NCBI RefSeq assembly: GCF_038502225.1
Contig: NC_091357.1
Span: 6,127,500 to 6,191,499, forward strand
DNA length: 64,000 bases
Source of the DNA: Cherax quadricarinatus
Taxonomy: Eukaryota > Arthropoda > Malacostraca > Decapoda > Parastacidae
Direction: 5' to 3'
How positions within the stretch are numbered: the first letter of the stretch is position 1; each line of letters opens with the position of its first letter. Position numbers and translations under genes: made by a program. Shown in pieces: positions 10,680 through 21,545 of this stretch. Under the pieces are notes generated by a model. The model was not told where the DNA came from. It worked only from the letters and a program-made list of their open reading frames with translations, and ran no database searches.

Positions 10680-12016
10680 ACATAAAGGCATAATACCGTG
10701 ACTGGAACAGTACACCAATAACCTGCATATAGGAGTGAGGAGCTTACGAGACGTTTCGGTCCGACTTGGACCATTTACGAAGTCACACTAATGGAAGGGA
10801 GAGAAATAGGCAGTATATATAGGCCAGCAGACAGGGACGGGGCAAGAGAGGTAGTAGGAAAGGAAGTAGAGAGGTAGTAGTAGTGGAGCCAATCAAAGGC
10901 CAAGAAAGAGGAACACTGCAAGAGAGCTGAAAGCCCACAACGGGGGGAGGGAAGTAAAGGACCAAACACCCAAGGCAGAAGAAAGAAAACCCGAAGAAAG
11001 AGGAAAAAATGAAAGGGGAAGAGGGAGGAGAAAAAAGAATCAGGTTAAGTCACGGGTGTTCTGAAGTTTGGAGCATTTTACACTGTAATGGGAAAGGAAG
11101 GCATCTACAGAGAGACAAAGCCACGACTAAGATTCATACAAGGAAAGTTGTGTATAAGGGAGGATTCAACCAGACGGCGACTGTGAAAGTTAGAAGTAGG
11201 GTAGACAGTTTTAGCTGAAGACTAGTCAGTAGGATGACTGTAACCTCTGACACTAACTTTTGTGCCCCTTGAGTGTATCAGAAAGAGAACGGCCAGTTTC
11301 TCCAAAATACTGAAGAGGACAAAAGGAACATGAAATAGAGTAGACTACACCAGGAACAACTATAGCGGGAGGAGAGGTACGAACTTGATTGGTGCAAAGT
11401 GTTTTAGTCTGGCGAACAGTTTGATGTCTAAGGAACAGAGAGAGTTGCTGAGATTAGAAAGACTGGAAATATAGGGAAGGCAGAGAACAGGAGAGTTTCC
11501 ACGAATAGAGAGTTTGGGAGAGAATAGTCTTTTACCACGTGAGAAGGGAGAGTTTATGTAATGGGAAGGATAGCCAAGACGCGAGAATGAATTACGAAGA
11601 GTGAAAATTTCCGATTCAAGGAACCGAGGGTCACAAATGCGGAGAGCACGGAGAAAGAGAGAAATAAGAACACTTTTCATGACAGAGGGAGTATGATAAG
11701 TAGTGAATGTATATGCCACTGTGCATAGGCTTGCGATACACGGAAAAAACAAAACCTGTATCTGAGCGGTGGACATGAACATCAAGGAAAGGAAGCAAAT
11801 AATTAGATTACCATTCAGCTGTAAACTTAATGGAAGGAGCAAGATTATTAAGGGTATCGAGAAATGGCTGGAAGAGACTAGTCATAATGTCAAAGAGCAA
11901 AGATGTCATCCACATAGCGGAGCCAGAGTGAAGGTCGCACACCAATAAATACTAGGAAGAACAGTTTCCAAGTATTCCATATAAAGATTAGCAAGAACGT
12001 GAGACAGAGGAGAGCC
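10680..12016 (-). pseudogene. Penelope-like element, 5'-truncated: RT motifs B/C, GIY-YIG endonuclease, 3' terminal repeat
   Basis: Read on the minus strand. It starts at RT motif B, GSPLSHVLANLYMEYLE (12016 down), then after a frameshift RYVDDIFAL with the catalytic YVDD at 11905-11916. Next comes the post-palm block SYHTPSVMKSVLISLFLRAL (within 11360-11842) leading to FSRLGYPSHYI. The endonuclease follows at about 11367-11264: PGVVYSISCSFC, QYFGETGRSL, LKGHKS, i.e. the GIY-YIG G-VY-I-C--C, Y-GETGR and L--H motifs. A few hundred bases of 3' region end in GGTCC-AAGTC-GGACC then GAAACGTC (10750-10775), and the terminal GTCACGGTATTATGCC. RT plus GIY-YIG is diagnostic for Penelope-like elements. 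The catalytic YVDD and GETGR survive, but frameshifts and the missing RT N-half make it non-autonomous. Confidence 0.88.
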
Positions 12017-13309
12017 CAACAACCAGCGGACACTGATACAACCCGAGTATCAGTGTCGGCTGAGTATCAGTATTAGCAAAAATTCTGGTATCGTCTTATC
12101 AGTCATCCAGAACGTGAGATTTAATTAAGGCCCAACAGCTAGTTCTTCGGACTCATTGTTGGGAATATTTCATCTTTCACCAAAATTTTCTGACAAAATT
12201 AATCTCTTAGAACAGATTGTGGATATTGTTTGGATTAGTTTGCAGTTACCTTTAATGTGATTTTAAATCTGACACTACGGCAACAAGTTAGTGTTGATAG
12301 CAATAAACTAGTATTAAATTAATGTCAAAAACTTTTTTTTAATTGGTACCTCGCCTCTCGTCCGTTCATGGAGGTCAAACTCCGTCTGTTCATAGTTAGC
12401 TCCTGTCTCCTCATAATGAAGGAACAAGAAATTCTTGTATTACACAGCTCTTAAATGGGTAGTTAGGGTTGGAGCAACTTCACATCCCCAAACAGGGGAA
12501 GTATGTTGTTCCAGCCTCATCATCCACTTGAGGAAGAATTAGAGTATAAAAAGCTTCGTAATTTATCTAGTAACTTGATACGTTTATCCCATGTTATCTG
12601 CTAGGCTAATAAAGGAAGGTCCAGCTGTTTGTAGGTGCTTCCTTTACTGCCTCTGTTATTAAGAAGCGTTGGTCTCTGTTTTGGTCTTAAATGTAATGTC
12701 TGTCACTTAAAAATAATTGTATTAGGTATATGAGGCAGGAATAGGCTGCCTCTGAATCTCTGCTAGTCTGTAGCTACAGGAGACTTCCTGCTAGGTGTCT
12801 TGTCTTCTGTTATGAATTTGTCCCATAAATTTTAAATTGCTTTTGGCACACTTTTGTTTTGTCAGTCTTTTTTTTTTCCAGCCCTCACTTGCATTGTTTA
12901 CGGTTGAATTCCAATGTTCTTTCACGTAGGTTTAAAGTTATGGCCTCGTGTTCTCACTATTTCTAACGAAGAAATTTTTGTTAGATGTCGAGATTTGCGA
13001 ACGAATATTAAAGAGAAAAGAAACACTGTTAGGCAACACTTGTTCAAAATGGAGGTTTATCATGTCAACACAACGCCGAGAGATAGCACGTTATGTATGT
13101 ATATAAATAAGTGAGATGACAAGATGAGATGTTGTTTTATCTGTAGCGGTGGGCATGTGAAGGACTGTGTTCTGTTTACTGGTGGCTTTTACCTTGTCAT
13201 ATTGGTTTTGCGAACGGATTGCAAATGCTGATGAGCCTCTGATTTTGTCTGATGGTGTCGAAACTCTATTTGAATGTGGGATCTGAGCATCGGCTTCTGA
13301 ATCTTTATA
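12017..13309. other. No recognisable gene
   Basis: AT-rich, T-run-containing sequence with short frames only. The 66-codon plus frame at 12914-13114 has no family I recognise. It may contain very old retroelement sequence. Confidence 0.5.
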
Positions 13310-13472
13310 ATAATGGTATACAGTACCGATAATTAGATGACTGATCACATCATTACCTTTCCGTTGTTTCTGCTGTCTCCATATAGTTAGTCACCTCCAT
13401 ATTCGACTGAAGAACCCTATTACGTAGGCGAAACGCTTCGGAAATATAGATACTAAACTGTTGCATATGTCT
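13310..13472 (+). mobile_element. Complete small unit: 5' head hairpin plus CTGAAGAA-hairpin-GAAACG core
   Basis: A 160-bp single-orientation unit. It begins with the head hairpin GGTATACAGTACCGATAA (13315 on), and has a core CTGAAGAA (13406), stem CCTA/TAGG, then GAAACGCTTC, ending near CTGTTGCATATGTCT. It belongs to the same family as the copy at 38123. Not inverted, so it shows the monomer layout. Confidence 0.7.
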
Positions 13473-13479
13473 CGCTCAC

Positions 13480-13572
13480 TCTTCTGTATTAGTGTGACTT
13501 GTAAATGGTCCAAGTCAGACCGAAACGTCGTCGAAAGCACCTCTCTCCTATGTCCAGGTTATTTGTGTAATA
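13480..13572 (+). mobile_element. PLE 3' terminal-repeat unit (GGTCC-GGACC family)
   Basis: GTGTGACTTGTAAATGGTCC, AAGTC, AGACCGAAACGTCGTC, then GGTTATTTGTGTAAT. It matches the minus-strand 3' end of the PLE at 10680-10790 and the copy at 57650-57805. The stem here has one mismatch at its loop end. Confidence 0.75.
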
Positions 13573-14334
13573 TGTTTACACACCTCGGCTGGATGTGTTT
13601 TCTTTGTAGAATAACCATCACGTGCCCAGTCCATGAGATACGAGTATCTATAAAACACACATTGTCCAAGCTGTGAGTTTTGAATCCCCATTTGTGCTCA
13701 GAGACTCGAATATGTGTACGACCTGGTTTCACCTCTGTAGATTTTTTTTGCATCCTCCACGCAGGAATTTCTACACGTCTGTTTTAGTGCGATTTTTTTC
13801 ATTTCTGATCTTTTATTTTAATTCAGAAATGGTTTTCAAATGCGAGAATAGGTGCTTTGAAATTACTGAATTGGAGGGTGCGGGTTGTTACACGCTACGC
13901 TCCCTGCGGGTAAAATGATTCAGTGTTCAGGTTCCGTGTTCGTGTTGTGCTTTTCGTTTGCAGTCAGACATAAAATGGGAGATATTAGGTTTGTAAACTC
14001 GTTCTGAACTAATTTCGTTCACGATGTATTGATTTCACAAAGCTTTTCCTGGGGCAAAACATCAAATTTTGTTCCACACGTCGTGTCTCCTTACCACAAT
14101 TTTTTTTAAGTGTTTTATAAATGTATGTTGTTAACATATCTCTCCTGTCTTTCAACGAGAACATTTACGGAGACTTGGGTCTCCAAAACTTTTTTCCCCG
14201 TTTCTGTAATCCATTTTCTCATTGATCATATATTTTAAGTTTTTGAAGATGTGGCCATTATACCACAGCCAAATATGGAGTTTGGTCTGTATGTCTTCTG
14301 AAAAGCCTACATTGTATCATCCACTTATTTTGGT

Positions 14335-14337
<3 letters not shown>
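13573..14337. other. No recognisable gene
   Basis: T-rich sequence with an 81-codon plus frame at 13673-13918 that lacks any known motif. Confidence 0.5.

Positions 14338-14380
<43 letters not shown>
14338..14380. repeat. (GT)n microsatellite
   Basis: About 20 GT dinucleotides. At 14435-14475 is the fragment CGGGGGCGTTGACCCCCGAA ... TCCAGGTAAAC, a piece of the dispersed repeat better seen at 28555-28625. Confidence 0.9.
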
Positions 14381-14479
14381 CAGGTGGGGGTGTAGTAGTA
14401 GTTACTAGTTGTCAAAGACACTTGTCAGTAGACAAGCGGGGGCGTTGACCCCCGAAACCCTCTCCAGGTAAACTAGTTG

Positions 14480-15160
14480 TCAGAGGCACTGTGGTGATGC
14501 GTGCGTATGTGCTGATGCATGCAAGCTTGTGAGTGCCTACAGACAGGTACGCTTGTTGAGTATGTGTGTACTCGTCCCCTTCCCCGACACTGGAGTCATT
14601 ACAGTGCTGTGGCTGGGTTTGAGTGGCATAGACTGACTTAAGAACCCAGCACCTCCTTCCCCCCCATCCCCCCTCATTTATTGTCGATTTTTCCCAATTA
14701 TTAAATTTAGCTTCAGGGTTTATGGAAGGATAGTTGTCTCCAGCAGTTGCAGTGGTCCGCCCCTCCCACGGGGGACTGGACCAAGTGGACTGTGGTAGAC
14801 ATTAACAGTTTGCCCACAACTTAGACATTCTCGCTTTCGTCATGGTTTTTCTGATTTCCGGGATGCCTGTAGGGACCTCGGGGAACTTTTAGGAGTGTTT
14901 TGAAACTAATAATGATTTTTTTTATTTGAAGCTCGTCATTTTAATTAACTTGGTGTTATGGCCTTTAGTTGCGTTGAGTGTTTCAGTCTTCTTGGAATTT
15001 ATTTTTGTTAATGTTATTTTTATCTCGCGTGCGTATTGTATCCAATTTTTAATGTCAAGAATGTTGCGAGATCCACAGTGTCATAAAACTCTTCAGATAT
15101 CAAGACTACCCGCCCAGCTGTTTGCTGGGTAAAAACATCAGCTATATTAAATCTTCCAAC
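14480..15160. other. No recognisable feature
   Basis: A 68-codon hydrophobic plus frame at 14926-15132 is present, but without start context or homology to justify calling a gene. Confidence 0.45.
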
Positions 15161-15424
15161 TATCTTGCTTGTAGATGAATGGTTCTAAGAACCGACATGT
15201 TAAATTAGACATATGTGCAACTCTTGGGTATCTTTATTGAGGAAACGTTTCGCCACACAGTGGCTTCATCAGACCATACATAGGAGAAACTTGAAGAACA
15301 GGAGGAGAATACCTCATTCTCCTCCTGTTCTTCAAGTTGAAGCCACTGTGTGGCGAAACGTTTCCTCAATAAAGATACCCAAGAGTTGCACATGTGTCTA
15401 ATTTAACAAGTATCTTGCTGTAGA
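15161..15424. mobile_element. Foldback element (GCCAC-GTGGC family) with ~14-bp target duplication
   Basis: Insert about 15176-15410, flanked by TATCTTGCTTGTAGA (15161-15175) and TATCTTGCTGTAGA (15411-15424). The left end has the head hairpin GGTTCTAAGAACCGACA. Arms of ~70 bp mirror each other (GCAACTCTTGGGTATCTTTA and complement). The minus core at 15243-15272 is CTGATGAA, hairpin GCCAC-TGT-GTGGC, GAAACGTTTCC. The plus copy (15335-15365) keeps the hairpin and GAAACGTTT but has lost part of the CTGATGA box. Confidence 0.88.
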
Positions 15425-15429
15425 CTTAC

Positions 15430-15840
15430 CCTTCATTAAATCCACCGAGCCACAGCTAAAACAGAAATACAAAGACAGGCTAAATGCTCTCAGAACTGTG
15501 GCTCTTTACAACCCCAACTAAGGTGCTAACGTAAGAATAGTGAGAATGATGTAAATAGTCTATATTAGATCTTCAATGGATTATGTTGCGCCCTTGTTAA
15601 TATCAGCTTAAAAACAATCTCACCGGCCCTTGGAGCTAATGCAGACTTAAGCCCCAAGAAATTATTCATTCTGTGCCAAATTTAATAAGGTTCTTAATAT
15701 GGGGAAGGAGCCTGGTGTTCATAATATCAGTGATAGGATAATTGAGATAAACACTGTGCTTGGTGTTAGAATGTTAAGAAATAACCAGTTACTGTCACCA
15801 TTAATCTTGCTAAATGTCTGGAAGTAAATAAACACACATC
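15430..15840 (+). pseudogene. Decayed non-LTR reverse transcriptase C-terminal fragment
   Basis: Pieced across frames, the translation reads LNALRTVALYNPN ... VYIRSSMDYVAPL, then RNYSFCAKFNK, KEPGVHNISDRII, TVLGVRMLRN. The pattern (conserved SxxDY-AP, then a late R/C-rich linker) suits the Jockey/CR1-like C-terminal region. Stops and frameshifts occur throughout. The foldback element at 15176 inserted at its left edge. Confidence 0.5.
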
Positions 15841-15967
15841 TAAATGAGTTGTGGACACTTGTAATTATATTAAGTTGTGTAACCTGCACGAACATGTCTA
15901 CAACTCGCTATGATAACATGAACGTAGATAAGTACGGTTATGAAGCAACTTGCAGTGTGAACACTGA

Positions 15968-18900
15968 TGTGGTGGCTTGGCTTAGGCTTGGTTACAAGTC
16001 TACTAGCTTGGCTTAGGCTTGGTTACAAGTCTCCTAGCTTGGCTTAGGCTTGGTTACAAGTCTACTAGCTTGGCTTAGGCTTGGATACAAGTCTCCTAGC
16101 TTGGCTTAGGCTTGGATACAAGTCTCCTAGCTTGGCTTAGGCTTGGATACAAGTCTCCTAGCTTGGCTTAGGCTTGGATACAAGTCTCCTAGCTTGGCTT
16201 AGGCTTGGATACAAGTCTCCTAGCTTGGCTTAGGCTTAGATACAAGTCTCCTAGCTTGGCTTAGGCTTGGATACAAGTCTCCTAGCTTGGCTTAAGCTTG
16301 GTAACAAGTGTCCCAGCTTCCCTTAGGCTTGGTAACAAGTGTCCCAGCTTCCCTTAGGCTTGGTTACAAGTGTCCCAGCTTGGCTTAGGCTTGGTTACAA
16401 GTGTCCCAGCTTGGCTTAGGCTTGGTTACAAGTGTCCCAGCTTGGCTTAGGCTTGGTTACAAGTGTCCCAGCTTGGCTTAGGCTTGGTTACAAGTGTCCC
16501 AGCTTGGCTTAGGCTTGGTTACAAGTGTCCCAGCTTGGCTTAGGCTTGGTTACAAGTGTCCCAGCTTGGCTTAGGCTTGGTAAAAAGTGTCCCAGCTTTC
16601 CTTAGGCTTGGTAACAAGTGTCCCAGCTTTCCTTAGGCTTGGTAACAAGTGTCCCAGCTTTCCATAGGCTTGGTAACAAGTATCTCAGCTTTCTTTAGGC
16701 TTGGTAACAAGTGTCCCAGCTTTCCTTAGGCTTGGTAACAAGTGTCCCAACTTGCCTTAGGCTTGGTAACAAGTGTTCCAGCTTGCCTTAGGCTTGGATA
16801 CAAGTCTCCTAGCTTGCCTTAGGCTTGGATACAAGTCTCCTAGCTTGGCTTAGGCTTGGTTACAAGTCTCCTAGCTTGGCTTAGGCTTGGTAACAAGTGT
16901 CCCAGCTTTCCTTAGGCTTGGTAACAAGTGTCCCAGCTTTCCTTAGGCTTGGTAACAAGTGTCCCAGCTTTCCTTAGGCTTGGTAACAAGTGTCCCAGCT
17001 TTCCTTAGGCTTGGTAACAAGTGTCCCAGCTTGCCTTAGGCTTGGTAACAAGTGTCCCAGCTTGCCTTAGGCTTGGTAACAAGTGTCCCAGCTTGCCTTA
17101 GGCTTGGTAACAAGTGTCCCAGCTTGCCTTAGGCTTGGTAACAAGTGTCCCAGCTTGCCTTAGGCTTGGTAACAAGTGTCCCAGCTTGCCTTAGGCTTGG
17201 TAACAAGTGTCCCAGCTTGCCTTAGGCTTGGTAACAAGTGTCCCAGCTTGCCTTAGGCTTGGTAACAAGTGTCCCAGCTTGCCTTAGGCTTGGTAACAAG
17301 TGTCCCAGCTTGCCTTAGGCTTGGTAACAAGTGTCCCAGCTTGCCTTAGGCTTGGTAACAAGTGTCCCAGCTTGCCTTAGGCTTGGTAACAAGTGTCCCA
17401 GCTTGCCTTAGGCTTGGTAACAAGTGTCCCAGCTTGCCTTAGGCTTGGTAACAAGTGTCCCAGCTTGCCTTAGGCTTGGTAACAAGTGTCCCAGCTTGCC
17501 TTAGGCTTGGTAACAAGTGTCCCAGCTTGCCTTAGGCTTGGTAACAAGTGTCCCAGCTTGCCTTAGGCTTGGTAACAAGTGTCCCAGCTTGCCTTAGGCT
17601 TGGATACAAGTGTCCCAGCTTGGCTTAGGCTTGGATACAAGCCTCCTAGCTTGGCTTAGGCTTGGATACAAGCCTCCTAGCTTGGCTTAGGCTTGGATAC
17701 AAGTCTCCTAGCTTGGCTTAGGCTTGGATACAAGTCTCCTAGCTTGGCTTAGGCTTGGATACAAGTCTCCTAGCTTGGCTTAGGCTTGGATACAAGTCTC
17801 CTAGCTTGGCTTAGGCTTGGATACAAGTCTCCTAGCTTGGCTTAGGCTTGGATACAAGTCTCCTAGCTTGGCTTAGGCTTGGTAACAAGTGTCCCTGCTT
17901 GGCTTAGGCTTGGTAACAAGTGTCCCAGCTTGGCTTAGGCTTGGTAACAAGTGTCCCAGCTTGGCTTAGGCTTGGTAACAAGTGTCCTAGCTTGGCTTAG
18001 GCTTGGTAACAAGTGTCCCAGCTTGGCTTAGGCTTGGTAACAAGTGTCCCAGCTTGGCTTAGGCTTGGTAACAAGTGTCCCAGCTTGGCTTAGGCTTGGT
18101 AACAAGTGTCCCAGCTTGGCTTAGGTAACAAGTTGGTAACAAGTGTCCCAGCTTGGCTTAGGCTTGGTAACAAGTGTCCCAGCTTGGCTTAGGCTTGGTA
18201 ACAAGTGTCCCAGCTTGGCTTAGGCTTGGTAACAAGTGTCCCAGCTTGGCTTAGGCTTGGTAACAAGTGTCCCAGCTTGGCTTAGGCTTGGTAACAAGTG
18301 TCCCAGCTTGGCTTAGGCTTGGTAACAAGTGTCCCAGCTTGGCTTAGGCTTGGTAACAAGTGTCCCAGCTTGGCTTAGGCTTGGTAACAAGTGTCCCAGC
18401 TTGGCTTAGGCTTGGTAACAAGTGTCCCAGCTTGGCTTAGGCTTGGTAACAAGTGTCCCAGCTTGGCTTAGGCTTGGTAACAAGTGTCCCAGCTTGGCTT
18501 AGGCTTGGTAACAAGTGTCCCAGCTTGGCTTAGGCTTGGTAACAAGTGTCCCAGCTTGGCTTAGGCTTGGTAACAAGTGTCCCAGCTTGGCTTAGGCTTG
18601 GTAACAAGTGTCCCAGCTTGGCTTAGGCTTGGTAACAAGTGTCCCAGCTTGGCTTAGGCTTGGTAACAAGTGTCCCAGCTTGGCTTAGGCTTGGTAACAA
18701 GTGTCCCAGCTTGGCTTAGGCTTGGTAACAAGTGTCCCAGCTTGGCTTAGGCTTGGTAACAAGTGTCCCAGCTTGGCTTAGGCTTGGTAACAAGTGTCCC
18801 AGCTTGGCTTAGGCTTGGTAACAAGTGTCCCAGCTTGGCTTAGGCTTGGTAACAAGTGTCCCAGCTTGGCTTAGGCTTGGTAACAAGTGTCCCAGCTTGG

Positions 18901-19145
18901 CTTAGGCTTGGTAACAAGTATCCCAGCTTGCCTTAGGCTTGGTAACAAGTGTCCCAGCTTGCCTTAGGCTTGATAACAAGTGTCCCAGCTTGCCTTAGGC
19001 TTGGTAACAAGTGTCCCAGGTTGGCTTAGGCTTGGTTATAAGTGCCCCAGCTTGGCTTAGGCTTGGTTACCAGTGTCCCAGCTTGGCTTAGGCTTGGTTA
19101 CAAATACCCCAGCTATGTTACATGTGCCACAGCTTGGCTTAGGCT
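15968..19145 (+). repeat. 31-bp minisatellite, about 102 copies (3.2 kb)
   Basis: Unit core CTTAGGCTTGGTAACAAGTG then TCCCAGCTTGG, strict 31-base period. Sequence variants are grouped in blocks: GGATACAAGTCTCCTAG near 16080-16290 and 17600-17880, TCCCAGCTTGCC at 16750-17590, TCCCAGCTTGGC at 17880-18930. Blocks of one variant suggest local amplification waves. A 12-base disruption sits at 18125. Confidence 0.97.
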
Positions 19146-19334
19146 TGTCCACTGAGAATTATATTGAGAATATAATATGCTGTGTGATATATTAAGGCTT
19201 GGTGTTAATGGATATGTGGAAAATTTGACAATTTTAGCAACATAACCTAAATCTACTTGCAACAAATGGAACGTAAATTCGTTATGTCTGTCACGATGCA
19301 GTAATCGCGAACGAGCGATACAGAATGCAAAAAC

Positions 19335-19492
19335 AACCACGGGGGGAGTTGAATGATAGCTCTAGACCTTTCGTGTTGCAATCAATGTATCAGGAGTTTG
19401 CAACTAGCTAGAGTCGTTCCAAACTCCTGAAGATGTATTGAGTGCAACATGAAAGGTCTAGAGCTATTATTCAACTCCCCCCGTGTTTTTTT
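19335..19492. mobile_element. Foldback unit, family with CTGA...GAAAGGTC core
   Basis: Arms begin CGGGGGGAGTTGAATGATAG at left, with the reverse complement (with one change) at right. The plus core is CTCCTGAAG, stem ATG(TA)TTG-AGTG-CAACAT, then GAAAGGTCTAGAGC. The minus copy has an equivalent TTGCAAC hairpin and CGAAAGGTC. Same logic as the GAAACGT families but different bases. Confidence 0.75.
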
Positions 19493-19574
19493 TTTACATC
19501 TATACTAGATGTATGTTCTCTTAACTCTTTTGGAGTCTAGTTCCTGGGCCTTTTGTGTATACACATGTTCTTGT

Positions 19575-20810
19575 GCTACCGTCCACAGGATGGGTCTGTG
19601 CTGCACAAACTAGCCACTACCGTCCACAGGATGGGTCTGTGCTGCACAAACTAGCCACTACCGTCCACAGGATGGGTTTGTGCTGCACAAACTAGCCACT
19701 ACCGTCCACAGGATGGGTCTGTGCTGCACAATAAACTAGCCACTACCGTCCACAGGATGGGTTTGTGCTGCACAAACTAGCCACTACCGTCCACAGGATG
19801 GGTCTGTGCTGCACAAACTAGCCACTACCGTCCACAGGATGGGTCTGTGCTGCACAAACTAGCCACTACCGTCCACAGGATGGGTCTGTGCTGCACAAAC
19901 TAGCCACTACCGTCCACAGGATGAGTCTGTGCTGCACAAACTAGCCACTACCGTCCACAGGATGGGTTTGTGCTGCACAAACTAGCCACTACCGTCCACA
20001 GGATGGGTTTGTGCTGCACAAACTAGCCACTACCGTCCACAGGATGGGTCTGTGCTGCACAATAAACTAGCCACTACCATCCACAGGATGGGTCTGTGCT
20101 GCACAAACTAGCCACTACCGTCCACAGGATGAGTCTGTGCTGCACAAACTAGCCACTACCGTCCACAGGATGGGTTTGTGCTGCACAAACTAGCCACTAC
20201 CGTCCACAGGATGGGTTTGTGCTGCACAAACTAGCCACTACCGTCCACAGGATGGGTCTGTGCTGCACAAACTAGCCACTACCGTCCACAGGATGGGTCT
20301 GTGCTGCACAAACTAGCCACTACCGTCCACAGGATGGGTCTGTGCTGCACAAACTAGCCACTACCGTCCACAGGATGGGTCTGTGCTGCACAAACTAGCC
20401 ACTACCGTCCACAGGATGGGTCTGTGCTGCACAATAAACTAGCCACTACCGTCCACAGGATAGGTCTGTGCTGCACAATAAACTAGCCACTACCGTCCAC
20501 AGGATAGGTCTGTGCTGCACAATAAACTAGCCACTACCGTCCACAGGATAGGTCTGTGCTGCACAAACTAGCCACTACCGTCCACAGGATGGGTCTGTGC
20601 TGCACAAACTAGCCACTACCGTCCACAGGATAGGTCTGTGCTGCACAATAAACTAGCCACTACCGTCCACAGGATAGGTCTGTGCTGCACAAACTAGCCA
20701 CTACCGTCCACAGGATGGGTCTGTGCTGCACAAACTAGCCACTACCGTCCACAGGATAGGTCTGTGCTGCACAATAAACTAGCCATTACCGTCCACAGGA
20801 TAGGTCTGTG
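19575..20810 (+). repeat. 41-bp minisatellite, left block (about 30 copies)
   Basis: Unit core CCACTACCGTCCACAGGATG then GGTCTGTGCTGCACAAACTAG, 41 bases, with frequent 44-base variants carrying an extra AAT (CACAATAAACTAG). It continues after the insertion at 20811-21545. Confidence 0.97.
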
Positions 20811-21545
20811 ATGAATGGTTTGAAAAACCGACAAGTTGAAGATTGAGACACTTATGCAGCACATGGGAATCTTTATTCAGGAAACGTTTCGCCACACAGT
20901 GGCTTCATCAGTCCAATACAAAGAGGAAGGCGTAAGGAGAGGAGGAGAATGAGGTAATGAGTCCCTCAACCTGGAGTCTACGACCCTATGCTGTACATTC
21001 TACAAGATTGATGGACTGAACACATCGACTCCAGGTTGAGGGACTGATTACCTCATTCTCCTCCTCTCCTTACGCCTTCCTCTTTGTATTGGACTGATGA
21101 AGCCACTGTGTGGCGAAACGTTTCCTGAATAAAGATTCCCATGTGCTGCATAAGTGTCTCAATCTTCAACTTGTCGGTTTTTCAAACCATTCATCACAAC
21201 TGTCAGACACTGCAGCATCATGGGATCTTGTTACAAAGAATTCTTCAACACTTGTTCAACCTTTGAGCGAAGACCTACTTCGACTAGTGGATGTTACCAC
21301 TATGACCCCGCCTCCACCTGCTTCACGTCACCTCACTACAGTATATAAGCCACGTCTACGGCCCTATGCTGTACATTCTACAAGATTGATGGACTGAACA
21401 CATCGACTCCAGGTTGAGGGACTGATTACCTCATTCTCCTCCTCTCCTTACGCCTTCCTCTTTGTATTGGACTGATGAAGCCACTGTGTGGCGAAACGTT
21501 TCCTGAATAAAGATTCCCATATGCTGCATAAGTGTCTCAATCTTC
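20811..21545. mobile_element. 735-bp foldback element inserted in the 41-bp satellite; promoter-like and hammerhead-like motifs
   Basis: Both borders carry AGGATAGGTCTGTG (20797-20810 and 21546-21559), a 14-bp duplication. The left end has the head hairpin GGTTTGAAAAACCGACA. There are three cores CTGATGAA/GCCAC-TGT-GTGGC/GAAACGTTT: minus at 20882-20911, plus at 21094-21121, plus at 21472-21499. A TATA-like GTATATAAGC at 21341 precedes the last third, and AATAAAG follows each plus core. The layout is an inverted dimer plus one fuller unit. The 95-codon frame across it is not a plausible protein. Confidence 0.88.
21341..21349 (+). promoter_or_regulatory. TATA-like box in terminal unit
   Basis: GTATATAAG in the sequence between the head hairpin and the hammerhead-like core. 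The same box lies at equivalent positions at 31980 and (minus) 37840-37848, so it is a conserved part of the long unit. Confidence 0.5.

Noticed and set aside
21110..21397. 95-codon frame MAKRFLNKDSHVLHKCLNLQ... also present at 37470 and 54822
   Set aside because: The recurrence is due to the foldback element itself; the frame crosses the hairpin core and head hairpin, both of which vary in a structure-preserving rather than a codon-preserving way.
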